From positions 200,113-264,112 of the forward strand of contig NZ_ATZF01000004.1 of the NCBI RefSeq assembly GCF_000428065.1: a stretch of 64,000 nt of DNA, in the 5' to 3' direction. This document shows, piece after piece, positions 51,369-59,506 of this stretch (position 1 is the stretch's first letter; the number at the start of each line of letters is the position of its first letter). A program made the translations under genes and the position numbers. The DNA comes from Shimazuella kribbensis DSM 45090 (GTDB lineage Bacteria; Bacillota; Bacilli; Thermoactinomycetales; Thermoactinomycetaceae). The notes under the pieces are model-generated. The model was given only the letters and a program-made list of their open reading frames with translations. It had not been told where the DNA came from and did not search any database.

Positions 51369-52705
51369 ATTTGCGACAGTCTCTTTTAGTGAGATATTTA
51401 CTAATCATTACTGCTGCATTAATCTTATGGCCGTTTGCTTTACCTCTCTATTATGTGCCAGAGTATTTTTTTGATAATGACTTTAAACGAAAAGTCATTT
51501 ATATGGATACAAATAAAATAGAGAGAATGTGGTATCAACAGGCAGTTAGCTTCGATAAATTAGACGTGCAGCAAATTAACAAGAAAATTATTGCTTTACA
51601 TAATAAATATCCTGAAGCGACTATGTTATGGGTTAGTGGAACAGGAAAGACAGAGCTAATCATTCCGAAGCATATTAATATCCCTACTCAATGGATTTAT
51701 CACAGTACCATTGAATTCATGAAGCAAAATGCTAGCGGTGACCAATTTACAGTGATTGAATATATCGGTGGTGATCGAAATCAAGGTTTCATGATCTTTC
51801 AAGTGCCATTTGTGCTTACAAAGCCTGTAAACATGTCTGTTATCGATGATAAATTTTTGTTGATATATGATTTAGTTATATTTGCAAGTTTTCTTTTTAT
51901 ATCTTGGCTCTTTTTCACTAAAATACGTAAACGTCTTGTTAAACTTCAGACTGCAATGACCCAATCCGGTGAAAATGGAATTCCTGACCAATTGGAAGTA
52001 CATGAACAAGATGAAATTGGGCAATTAGGACAAGCATTTAATCATATGATAGAGGATTTGAAAAGTAGTAAAGAGCGTGAGTTGAAAGAAGAATCCTTAC
52101 GAAAGCAGCTGATAACGAATATATCTCACGATTTACGGACTCCACTTACTGTAATCCGGGGGCATTCGCATTCCTTAAAAAAAGAAACGCTGTCACCTAG
52201 AGGACAGGATTCGCTTTTGTTAATTGAAAATAAAGTCGATGTCTTAAGTCAGTTACTTGAAAATCTTTTATCTTACACACTCTTATCAGCTGGAAAATAC
52301 CCTATGCACAAGGAAAAGACGGATATGCTTCGGGCAGTTCGTAGTTCAGTAGCAAGTTGGTATCCAGTATTTGAAAAAGAAGGTTTTGAAGTTCAGTTAC
52401 AGCAAAAAATATGGATATGGGATATTGATCCGAAATGGTTTAATCGCATCATGGATAACTTGTTTCAGAACATTCTAAGACATGCAAAAGCAGGACAGTA
52501 TGTAGGAGTACAACTAATAGAAAGAGATCATAAGGTTCTCCTTGTGATCGAAGATAGAGGACCTGGTATGAATGTCAGTTCCTACGAAAAAGGTGCAGGA
52601 ATTGGTCTATCTATTATTTCCATAATGTTAAAGGAAATGAACTTTGATTGGGAGATCACCAGTTCTTTAAATGGTACGAAAATTTCACTATTCGAAAAAA
52701 ATTAA
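51365..52705 (+). CDS. Sensor histidine kinase
   Basis: This 446-residue kinase has two membrane helices (about 8-28 and 163-183) around an extracellular sensor loop of about 130 residues. A HAMP linker (about 185-240) follows, then the dimerisation/phospho-acceptor motif ITNISHDLRTPLTVIRGHSH (His about 256) and an ATPase domain (IMDNLFQNILRHAKAG as N-box, EDRGPGM as G1, GAGIGLSI as G2). The signal is unknown. The ATG overlaps the response regulator stop by four bases. Confidence 0.94.
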   Translation: MNLRQSLLVRYLLIITAALILWPFALPLYYVPEYFFDNDFKRKVIYMDTNKIERMWYQQAVSFDKLDVQQINKKIIALHNKYPEATMLWVSGTGKTELIIPKHINIPTQWIYHSTIEFMKQNASGDQFTVIEYIGGDRNQGFMIFQVPFVLTKPVNMSVIDDKFLLIYDLVIFASFLFISWLFFTKIRKRLVKLQTAMTQSGENGIPDQLEVHEQDEIGQLGQAFNHMIEDLKSSKERELKEESLRKQLITNISHDLRTPLTVIRGHSHSLKKETLSPRGQDSLLLIENKVDVLSQLLENLLSYTLLSAGKYPMHKEKTDMLRAVRSSVASWYPVFEKEGFEVQLQQKIWIWDIDPKWFNRIMDNLFQNILRHAKAGQYVGVQLIERDHKVLLVIEDRGPGMNVSSYEKGAGIGLSIISIMLKEMNFDWEITSSLNGTKISLFEKN

Positions 52706-52724
52706 ACGAAAATTAAACGAGACC

Positions 52725-52764
52725 CCACCTTGTTATTAACCTTCGTTGGTTAGTATAAAGGTGG
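52725..52764 (+). terminator. Hairpin between kinase gene and membrane protein gene
   Basis: CCACCTT (52725-52731) pairs with AAGGTGG (52758-52764), with an inner AACC/GGTT stem, followed by TTTATATTTT. It could partly terminate the two-component transcript. Confidence 0.6.
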
Positions 52765-52811
52765 TTTATATTTTGGTAAATACTAACTATTTTCATAAGG
52801 GGTGTTCTGAT

Positions 52812-53858
52812 TTGTTCCAATCAAAGACAAAACAAAACGGCTTTATTAGTCGTTGGCCAAATTGGATTGGGTATGTTGCAGTAGGATGGTCACTGTTATA
52901 TGGATTCATGCACGTTTACTGGTTGTTGGGTGGAAAAGGATATCCATTTAAGCAAGGAGATATGGGTTTATTTGGAGCAATGATTACCCATTTTCCCTCT
53001 AAAGTAGGAGGGGCTTTTATCACGATACTTTGCTTTTTAGGTATTTTTGTTGGTTTTATCATGCAGAAGAAAAAAAGAGAATTTGTTTCTAGTGGGCTAT
53101 TACTCTTCTATGCATGGGGAGTATCTTTCGTATTTATCTTTCTTACCTCGGATATAAGTTTGATTATGGTTATGGCTTACGCATTTTTATTTGAATTTAC
53201 ATTTGATTGGGGAATGATTAATCAGCTCATTTGTATCATTGGTGCACTTTTTTGGATTTTAGCCGCTATTTCATTCCAGCGGAGATCTCGTAATGCTTGT
53301 GAATTTTGCGGACGAAATAAAGAAGATCTAGAACCGTTTGTTTTGGTTCGTTGGGGGAGATGGCTAACGATTGTTGCAGCGCTTGCACCTGTGCCGTATG
53401 CGATAACACGTTTTGCATGGGCGCTTCATATTCCTTTGGGTGTTAGTCGAAAGGCTCTTCAAGAACTTTCAAATATAAACCCTATGGCAAATCTTACCGA
53501 ATGGGTATTTGGATTTCTCTGCATTGGAGGTGGCATTTTAACACTCGGTCTCATTCAAAGATGGGGTGAAATTTTTCCAGTTTGGTTTCCATTCATAGGT
53601 GGAAAACGAGTGCCCATCATGCTTGCAGTAGTACCTGCATTAATTGTAGCTATTGCGGTTACGATAGCTGGATTTGTTTTTACATTCGGTTTTTTGGCTA
53701 TAACGCTACATCTTGCACCTATCAATAATATAGTTCTTGGACAAATTTATGGGGCGGTTGGTCCAATGATTTTTTGGGTGCCATGGGGCTTGACTCTGGG
53801 GCTTTCTGCCATTGCTTATTATTATCGGCGACGTGGTGGATGCACGTATTGTGGGTAA
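52812..53858 (+). CDS. Polytopic membrane protein with paired CxxC motifs
   Basis: This 348-residue protein has about nine membrane helices, beginning WIGYVAVGWSLLYGFMHVYW. Two short cysteine motifs lie in loops or ends: NACEFCGRNKEDL (about 163-175) and CTYCG at the extreme C-terminus. These could bind metal or form disulfides. I do not recognise the family. The TTG at 52812 follows AAGGGGTG by about 9 bases; a TTG at 52746 would start inside the hairpin. Its position after the two-component pair makes it a likely target or accessory protein (inference). Confidence 0.75.
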   Translation: MFQSKTKQNGFISRWPNWIGYVAVGWSLLYGFMHVYWLLGGKGYPFKQGDMGLFGAMITHFPSKVGGAFITILCFLGIFVGFIMQKKKREFVSSGLLLFYAWGVSFVFIFLTSDISLIMVMAYAFLFEFTFDWGMINQLICIIGALFWILAAISFQRRSRNACEFCGRNKEDLEPFVLVRWGRWLTIVAALAPVPYAITRFAWALHIPLGVSRKALQELSNINPMANLTEWVFGFLCIGGGILTLGLIQRWGEIFPVWFPFIGGKRVPIMLAVVPALIVAIAVTIAGFVFTFGFLAITLHLAPINNIVLGQIYGAVGPMIFWVPWGLTLGLSAIAYYYRRRGGCTYCG

Positions 53859-54361
53859 GGTAGAGTTGGATCGATTTTGCAATCTAGTTGCTAAATTAGC
53901 TGGTCTTGCAGTTTTGGTATAACTTCACGTCCTAGAACCATCCAATGGACACAAAGCCTTGGACAAATTTTACGATTGATCATTATCATAATTTTTGCTA
54001 GTTAACTAAAAAAAGAGGTTTGGTTCATCGGGGCAGATTATATTTTCTGTTTAAATTGATACAATGCAACATGGACCTATCCGGCTGAAGCTATTCTTCC
54101 ACAAGGTAAGATTTGTTCTGCCGATAAGAATACTTGAAAGGGATGCCTTGATATGGATTCACTATTCATCAAAAGCGTAACATTTAGCGGGGAGCCATAT
54201 TTACTCGTTCTATTTTTCAAACGGAAGATAATATTGCAATATATATTGAACATATAGCTGATATTATGGATAGTGATCGATAAATCTACGTTCTGCCCAT
54301 GGGATATTGGAAATGGGAAGTACGATTGGAAAAATCGTTTTGGTGGATTTTTCATTGTAGC
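53859..54361. other. Interval with decayed coding traces
   Basis: No intact gene. Broken sense-like runs appear on the plus strand: YNATWTYPAEAILPQGKICS near 54061-54120, and TEDNIAIYIEHIADIMDSDR ending in TAA at 54281-54283 in another frame. This suggests a small gene lost to frameshifts. Family not recognised. Confidence 0.4.
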
Positions 54362-54396
54362 AAAAAAAGCTGCTGATCAAGGTCAGCAGCTTTTTT
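54362..54396. terminator. Bidirectional terminator before the EmrB-like gene
   Basis: A-run, GCTGCTGA TCAAGG TCAGCAGC, T-run: a perfect 8-bp core that ends the minus-strand efflux operon 8 bases after its last stop codon. Confidence 0.88.
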
Positions 54397-54403
54397 GTGA
54401 TAA

Positions 54404-56017
54404 TTAAGTTGTAACAGGTTCTAGCTTTTGTTTCTCTTCCTTTGGTTTCTCCAATTTAGGAACAGAAGTTACGACAGGTTTTCCCTTTTTACGAACATCT
54501 TTTAAGAAGAAACTAAGTAGGAACGCCACAAAAGTAATACCTGTTGTCCAATAAAATGCATCTTGAATCCCTGCCATAGAACTTTGTAAGCCGATTTGGC
54601 CAGCTAACATATTGGTAAGAGCAGCTTTTGCCTGTTCCAAAGGAATCCCCAATTGAGCAGACATTTGAATCGCTTGATCCATGAAAGATTGTTGAAATTG
54701 TGGATCCATTGTATTTGTAGAATTTCGGAAAAGCTCCAAGTGAAAAGTAGTGCGACTGGTAAAGACAGTTGTGATAAAACTGATTCCAACGGACCCAGCA
54801 ATTTGTCTAGATGTATTGGATAATGCGGTACCATGTGCATTTTTTTCTCGCGGAAGTTCATTGATACCTGCTGTTGTGATAGGCATCATAATGAGTCCCA
54901 TTCCTATAGAACGAATCATATAGAGTACCATGATAAAGTTGTAGCTTGATGTCACGGTTAAATTGGTAAACTCATATGTGGTGATTAGCGTGATGAGCAT
55001 TCCGATAATAGCAAGTGGTCTAGGTCCCACTTTATCGAATAAAATCCCAGAGATAGGAGATAAAATACCCATCAAAATAGCCCCAGGTAACATAAGTAAC
55101 CCTGATTCTAATGGTGAAAATCCGCGTAAATTTTGTAGATAGATTGGGACGAGAAACATACCGCCAAACATTCCGATGGTGGTAATCATATTGATCACAC
55201 TCGATAAAGTGAAAACAGGATACTTTAATATCCGGAAATCCAACATAGGTCGTTTGGAGTTTAGTTGTTGGAATACAAATAAAATGATACAGATTAGCCC
55301 TACTATCAGGGTAATGTCGACGATAATATCATCCCAACCTTTACTGCCTGCTTCACTAAGACCATACAAGAGTGCACCAAATCCGATCGTGGAGAGGAAA
55401 GTTCCCAAGTAGTCGAGTTTTAAATCTTTGTTTGTTCCCCCTAGATCTTTTAAGAGGAAGATAGAGATAATCAATACGAGCAAACCAAGTGGTGCGATCC
55501 CATCAAACAGTAGTCTCCAACTATAATGCTCCAAAACCCATCCAGAAAGTGTAGGCCCAATTGCAGGAGCAAACATAATACCCAGTCCAAAGATGCCCAT
55601 CCCTTTTCCACGCATTTCTGGTGGGAAAATGGACAAGATGATGGTCATACTGAGTGGCATAAGTAGTCCAGCCCCAACAGCTTGTAACAGTCTTCCGATG
55701 AGAAGCATGGAGAAAGTTGGAGCGAGTCCACAAACAATGGATCCTCCAGTAAAAAAGACCATGGCTGCAATAAATAGATTGCGAATGCCAAAACGTTCAA
55801 TAAGAAAAGCAGATAATGGAATCAAGATCCCATTTACAAGCATGTATCCGGTCAACAACCATTCTGCATCTGTTGCTGTAATGTTAAATTCGGTAATCAA
55901 ATGTGGTATTGCTACATTTAATAACGTTTGATTTAAGACAGATATAAACATTCCCAGCATGATAACAGCAAGCAAAGGAATTTGTGAACGAATCGAATGC
56001 TCTGATCGATCTGTCAT
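54404..56017 (-). CDS. EmrB/QacA (DHA2) MFS drug exporter
   Basis: This 537-residue integral membrane protein has 14 predicted helices, with FGIRNLFIAAM (motif A region, about 72), VGAGLLMPLSM and FGLGIMFAPAIGPTLSGWVL (motif C, about 143-162). The tail is Lys/Pro/Glu-rich. It would export hydrophobic drugs by proton antiport, working with the HlyD-type adaptors encoded just upstream. It is the last gene of a four-gene operon: marR, adaptor 1, adaptor 2, exporter. Confidence 0.94.
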   Translation of the reverse strand: MTDRSEHSIRSQIPLLAVIMLGMFISVLNQTLLNVAIPHLITEFNITATDAEWLLTGYMLVNGILIPLSAFLIERFGIRNLFIAAMVFFTGGSIVCGLAPTFSMLLIGRLLQAVGAGLLMPLSMTIILSIFPPEMRGKGMGIFGLGIMFAPAIGPTLSGWVLEHYSWRLLFDGIAPLGLLVLIISIFLLKDLGGTNKDLKLDYLGTFLSTIGFGALLYGLSEAGSKGWDDIIVDITLIVGLICIILFVFQQLNSKRPMLDFRILKYPVFTLSSVINMITTIGMFGGMFLVPIYLQNLRGFSPLESGLLMLPGAILMGILSPISGILFDKVGPRPLAIIGMLITLITTYEFTNLTVTSSYNFIMVLYMIRSIGMGLIMMPITTAGINELPREKNAHGTALSNTSRQIAGSVGISFITTVFTSRTTFHLELFRNSTNTMDPQFQQSFMDQAIQMSAQLGIPLEQAKAALTNMLAGQIGLQSSMAGIQDAFYWTTGITFVAFLLSFFLKDVRKKGKPVVTSVPKLEKPKEEKQKLEPVTT

Positions 56018-56033
56018 ATTTGTTCACATCCTT

Positions 56034-56666
56034 TTAGCGGTGTATGTTTACTGTTGCGTTCATACCTGGTACTACTTGATCGGAATAATTTTCAAGTTCA
56101 ATTTTTACAGGGATGTATTCTACTTCTTTGGTATAGTCTCCACTTGCGTTTTGTGCGGGAAGGAGCGAAAACTCGGAGTTGGTAGCTTTGCCAATTTCTT
56201 TTACTTTCCCGTCAATTGTTGCGCCTTCATCTACATCTACTACTACATCGACATCTTGACCAACACTTACATTCTTGATCTCTGTTTCTTCTATATTTGC
56301 GATAATATACAATTTGTTTAAATCTACTACTTGTGCAAGCGTTTGACCTGGTGCAACCGTCAATCCCTTCGTGCCTTTGCTAAGCACAATAGATCCAGCA
56401 ATAGGAGAAGTGATGGATGTAGAACTTGTACCTGTGATTTTACCGATTTCTTGATTTTCTGTTACTTGTTGACCAACGGTTGCAGTCCAATCGGTTATTT
56501 TTCCGGCACTTACAACTGTTATTGGCATCATATCACCAGAAACTTTGGCATTTTCCGTCGTGATAAATTCGGTAGAATTTCGATAGTAGTTAATTCCTAC
56601 GATACCAATCGCTACTACAATCAAAAATACGATGGTATTAATCGCAATAAGTCTTCCTGTTTTCAT
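56034..56666 (-). CDS. HlyD/EmrA-type adaptor protein 2
   Basis: This 210-residue protein has one N-terminal membrane helix (MKTGRLIAINTIVFLIVVAI) and an outer part with a lipoyl-like half-motif pair (VVSAGKITDWTATVGQQVTE, SPIAGSIVLSKGTKGLTVAP) and a beta-barrel. It lacks the long hairpin of Gram-negative HlyD. It would pair with the EmrB-like exporter. The ATG at 56666 is preferred; a longer start overlaps the previous gene by 35 bases. It is similar in plan to the adaptor just upstream, suggesting tandem duplication. Confidence 0.85.
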   Translation of the reverse strand: MKTGRLIAINTIVFLIVVAIGIVGINYYRNSTEFITTENAKVSGDMMPITVVSAGKITDWTATVGQQVTENQEIGKITGTSSTSITSPIAGSIVLSKGTKGLTVAPGQTLAQVVDLNKLYIIANIEETEIKNVSVGQDVDVVVDVDEGATIDGKVKEIGKATNSEFSLLPAQNASGDYTKEVEYIPVKIELENYSDQVVPGMNATVNIHR

Positions 56667-56679
56667 CTTTCTAATCACC

Positions 56680-57294
56680 CTATTTTTCAATTTTAACTTC
56701 TGCATGTACACCAAGTGTCAATCGGTTGATTGGGAGGTCACTTACTGTTATTTTCACAGGTATACGTTGAATTTCTTTTTCCGCGTTGTTATTTGTAAGG
56801 GATGGGTTGGTTTGAAAAGAATTGCCTGTGCCCAAACCAATTTCTTTTACCGTTCCTTCATAAGATTCATCAGAAAGCGATTCTATATTGACTTTGACCT
56901 TTTTGCCTGTTTTAACGTTTCGGATTTGATCCTCGTCTATATAGGCTAGTACATATGTTTTATTTAAATCTGCCATCTGCGCCAGTGTCTGCCCTTGTAA
57001 TACATTTTGCTTTGCATATACGCTCGTTTTGACAACTGTTGCATCTACTTCTGATGTTAGGGATGAATTGGTGATTTTCCCCACAATACCTCCAACTTTA
57101 ATTAGGTCCCCTTCTTTGATCTTCCAATCGGTTAGAACCCCTGATTGTGTGGCAGAAAGTGAATACATATCTGCTTGAAGAGAGGCATTATCAGTAGAAA
57201 TATATGCTTGTTGATCCGTAATATAGGGGTAACCAAAAGCGGCAATAGCCAAAAGCGCCATAATCATTACTATTGAAATGAACCATTGTTTCAT
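56680..57294 (-). CDS. HlyD/EmrA-type adaptor protein 1
   Basis: This 204-residue protein has an N-terminal membrane helix (WFISIVMIMALLAIAAFGYP) and the lipoyl-like and barrel segments YSLSATQSGVLTDWKIKEGD and VYAKQNVLQGQTLAQMADLN. Like the next gene it is a short adaptor with no long coiled-coil hairpin, as expected in a cell with one membrane. It lies 5 bases after the marR stop and 13 bases before adaptor 2. Two adaptors per exporter may form a mixed complex or be partly redundant. Confidence 0.85.
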   Translation of the reverse strand: MKQWFISIVMIMALLAIAAFGYPYITDQQAYISTDNASLQADMYSLSATQSGVLTDWKIKEGDLIKVGGIVGKITNSSLTSEVDATVVKTSVYAKQNVLQGQTLAQMADLNKTYVLAYIDEDQIRNVKTGKKVKVNIESLSDESYEGTVKEIGLGTGNSFQTNPSLTNNNAEKEIQRIPVKITVSDLPINRLTLGVHAEVKIEK

Positions 57295-57299
57295 TTGGT

Positions 57300-57731
57300 T
57301 TATCCTTCCTCTAAAATCCGTACAAGCTTTTTAAGGTTAACGGATAACTGAGAAAACTCTTCATCCGATAGTTTTTCTAAATAAGTCCTGTAATACTGAG
57401 CTTGTGTGTAAGGAAAATTTGCAAATAATTGTTTGCTTTTATCACTTAATGCAATCCATACTACCCGTCGATCGTCTTTATCTCTTTCGCGTGTCACCAT
57501 TTCCGCTTTCACTAATCGATCAATCAATCCACTCATGGAACTAGGTTTCGAATCCAATTCCTTACTGATTTCGACCAAAGATAAGGAACCTTTTTGATTG
57601 AGTACCCTTAAAACCTGACCTTGGGGTATGGTCAAGTTATACTTTTTGAAATGTTCATGCAGGATATGGAAGGATCGTTTCACACATAATCTCATGGCAC
57701 TAACAAATTCTAGTACTTCATCATCCGTCAC
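57300..57731 (-). CDS. MarR-family transcriptional regulator
   Basis: This 143-residue winged-helix protein has the MarR core: FKKYNLTIPQGQVLRVLNQK, SLVEISKELDSKPSSMSGLI as the recognition helix region, and the wing DKDDRRVVWIALSDKSKQL (about 83-101). It is the first gene of the efflux operon and most likely represses it until a drug binds. An ATTTCG/CGAAAT-type dyad (TATTTCG...CGAAAT, about 57782-57799) upstream could be its operator. Confidence 0.92.
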   Translation of the reverse strand: MTDDEVLEFVSAMRLCVKRSFHILHEHFKKYNLTIPQGQVLRVLNQKGSLSLVEISKELDSKPSSMSGLIDRLVKAEMVTRERDKDDRRVVWIALSDKSKQLFANFPYTQAQYYRTYLEKLSDEEFSQLSVNLKKLVRILEEG

Positions 57732-57965
57732 TCGAATATCACCTCTTACGAATATTTCACTATGATAACATTTCGTATTATATTATTTCGTATCCGAAAT
57801 ATCAACATAGGAAAATATTTTATCAAAATGTTATTCGTAAAATTTGAAAGCTATTTGGGGACGAGATTTAAAAATATATTCATTTCCATTACGTTTCCCA
57901 CATATTTTCTATCTAACAAAAGGGAAAATTACCCAATAACTTGTGGGAATGACGAAGTAGTGGGA

Positions 57966-58000
57966 AAAAAAATAAAACCAGTGTATGTAACACTGGTTTT
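57966..58000 (-). terminator. Terminator of the small minus-strand gene
   Basis: AAAACCAGTGT ATGTA ACACTGGTTTT, a perfect 11-bp stem. On the minus strand it is followed by TATTTTTTTT. It lies 11 bases after the stop of the 63-residue frame. Confidence 0.88.
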
Positions 58001-58010
58001 ATGCCATCAA

Positions 58011-58202
58011 TCATTTTTGTTGTTGGAGATCATCGATGTTGTTATATCCATCTTTAATGATGTTGTCTTTTTCTATTTTTGATTCATGAGTAGCGTCCAT
58101 AAATTTGTCAAAACGGCGACCATTCGCATAGATCATAATCGAAGTCTTACGACTGGACAAGCTTGAGAAGACGTCGTAGAGCATGGGGTGTCCACTTGGC
58201 AA
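58011..58202 (-). CDS. Small orphan protein or gene fragment
   Basis: This 63-residue frame (MPSGHPMLYDVFSSLSSRKT start; acidic/Gln-rich end) is followed at once by a strong terminator, which supports a real 3' end. No ribosome site precedes the ATG, so it may be the C-terminal piece of a longer lost gene. The 5' half is GC-richer than its surroundings, like the islands. Family not recognised. Confidence 0.45.
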   Translation of the reverse strand: MPSGHPMLYDVFSSLSSRKTSIMIYANGRRFDKFMDATHESKIEKDNIIKDGYNNIDDLQQQK

Positions 58203-58558
58203 ACTATTATTTTTCGACTTCTTTTTTAGCGATTTTTCTAACTATTTCACTGCTCATGTAGAAAGATAATTGAAATTCAATTTGAAAGGATACTCAAAAA
58301 AATCCCATAGATTCATGGTCCTTCCCTGCCTGTAGATGTGAAGATTTCTTACCATTAGTAAACAAAGTTTCTTAACCTCCGCTCAAAGGAACACGGAACT
58401 GTAAAAGTGCGTGATGTTCAGGAGTTTTGCAGATATCCATCTTTAATAATTTTTTATAAAAAATATATTGCAATCAAATGATATATATGCTATATTAATT
58501 CTTGTCGCCAAAAGACAATACAAGTCAAAAGATAGTGAAAAAATAAATGTTAAATAGC
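58203..58558. other. Gene-free interval before the tRNA cluster
   Basis: AT-rich with no credible gene, repeat or RNA seen. It borders the small orphan gene and the tRNA promoter. Confidence 0.5.
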
Positions 58559-58588
58559 TTGACAATACATATATTTTCTTGCTAAAAT
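58559..58588 (+). promoter_or_regulatory. Promoter of the tRNA cluster
   Basis: TTGACA (58559-58564) and TAAAAT (58583-58588) with an 18-base spacer, 25 bases before the first tRNA. Confidence 0.75.
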
Positions 58589-58613
58589 ACACCTTGTCGA
58601 AATGAAAGATTAT

Positions 58614-58688
58614 TCCCAAATAGCTCAACGGCAGAGCAACCGGCTGTTAACCGGTAGGTTGCAGGTTCGAATCCTGCTTTGGGAGCCA
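58614..58688 (+). tRNA. tRNA-Asn (GTT)
   Basis: Acceptor TCCCAAA pairs with TTTGGGA; anticodon loop CTGTTAA gives GTT; T-arm GCAGGTTCGAATCCTGC; CCA is encoded. First of nine tRNA genes. Confidence 0.97.
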
Positions 58689-58689
58689 T

Positions 58690-58765
58690 GCTCTCTTAGC
58701 TCAGTCGGCAGAGCGCTTCCATGGTAAGGAAGAGGTCACCAGTTCGAGCCTGGTAGAGAGCTCCA
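58690..58765 (+). tRNA. tRNA-Thr (GGT)
   Basis: Acceptor GCTCTCT pairs with AGAGAGC; anticodon stem CTTCC/GGAAG around ATGGTAA gives GGT; encoded CCA. One base after tRNA-Asn. Confidence 0.96.
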
Positions 58766-58781
58766 CAAACTTTTTTAGTTC

Positions 58782-58858
58782 GGCCCGTTGGTGAAGCGGT
58801 TCAACACACCAGCCTTTCACGCTGGCATGCAGGGGTTCGAATCCCCTACGGGTCACCA
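58782..58858 (+). tRNA. tRNA-Glu (TTC)
   Basis: Acceptor GGCCCGT pairs with ACGGGTC; anticodon stem CCAGC/GCTGG around CTTTCAC gives TTC; encoded CCA. Confidence 0.97.
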
Positions 58859-58869
58859 TAGTTTCATAT

Positions 58870-58945
58870 GGGCGCTTAGCTCAGCTGGGAGAGCACATGC
58901 CTTACAAGCATGGGGTCGGCGGTTCGATCCCGTCAGCGCCCACCA
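58870..58945 (+). tRNA. tRNA-Val (TAC)
   Basis: Acceptor GGGCGCT pairs with AGCGCCC; anticodon loop CTTACAA gives TAC; encoded CCA. Confidence 0.97.
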
Positions 58946-58951
58946 TTTTAC

Positions 58952-59036
58952 GGAGGGATACCAAAGTGGCCAACTGGGGCGGACTGTAAATCCGCTGTCT
59001 TCGACTTCGTAGGTTCGAATCCTACTCCCTCCACCA
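58952..59036 (+). tRNA. tRNA-Tyr (GTA)
   Basis: Acceptor GGAGGGA pairs with TCCCTCC; anticodon loop CTGTAAA gives GTA; a long variable arm makes it 85 bases; encoded CCA. Confidence 0.97.
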
Positions 59037-59061
59037 CTTTTTAACAAAATATTTTCTCCTT

Positions 59062-59136
59062 TGGGGAGTAGCCAAGTGGTAAGGCATCGGTTTTTGGTAT
59101 CGTGTACCGAAGGTTCGAATCCTTCCTCCCCAGCCA
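59062..59136 (+). tRNA. tRNA-Gln (TTG)
   Basis: Acceptor TGGGGAG pairs with CTCCCCA; loop TTTTGGT gives TTG. The anticodon stem TCGGT/ATCGT has a T-T mismatch at its base and a G-T pair, weaker than usual. Encoded CCA. Confidence 0.92.
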
Positions 59137-59152
59137 TTTCATAACATCTTGA

Positions 59153-59228
59153 GAGCCATTAGCTCAGTTGGTAGAGCATCTGACTTTTAATCAGAGGGTC
59201 GAAGGTTCGAGTCCTTCATGGCTCACCA
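59153..59228 (+). tRNA. tRNA-Lys (TTT)
   Basis: Acceptor GAGCCAT pairs with ATGGCTC; anticodon stem CTGAC/ATCAG around TTTTA gives TTT; encoded CCA. Confidence 0.97.
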
Positions 59229-59270
59229 TTTTTATTCTTCGATCATATAATATAATGAACATATCATTGT

Positions 59271-59345
59271 GCGGAAGTGGCTCAGTGGTAGAGCATCGCC
59301 TTGCCAAGGCGAGGGTCGCGGGTTCGAATCCCGTCTTCCGCTCCA
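59271..59345 (+). tRNA. tRNA-Gly (GCC)
   Basis: Acceptor GCGGAAG pairs with CTTCCGC; stem CGCCT/AGGCG around TGCCA gives GCC; encoded CCA. Confidence 0.97.
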
Positions 59346-59350
59346 TATAT

Positions 59351-59424
59351 GCGGGTGTAGTTCAATGGTAGAACATCGGCCTTCCAAGCCGAATGTGAGG
59401 GTTCGATTCCCTTCACCCGCTCCA
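59351..59424 (+). tRNA. tRNA-Gly (TCC)
   Basis: Acceptor GCGGGTG pairs with CACCCGC; stem CGGCC/AGCCG region around TTCCA gives TCC; encoded CCA. Last of the cluster. Confidence 0.97.
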
Positions 59425-59427
59425 AAC

Positions 59428-59456
59428 AAAAGATACCTAGAAATAGGTATCTTTTT
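59428..59456 (+). terminator. Terminator of the tRNA cluster
   Basis: AAAAGATACCTA GAAA TAGGTATCTTTT with extra T, a perfect 12-bp stem with a GNRA-type loop, 4 bases after the last tRNA. Confidence 0.93.
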
Positions 59457-59506
59457 TGTGTTAAATGTGAGATGAAAAGAGTAAATCGAAAAAGGTGTAG
59501 ATAAAT

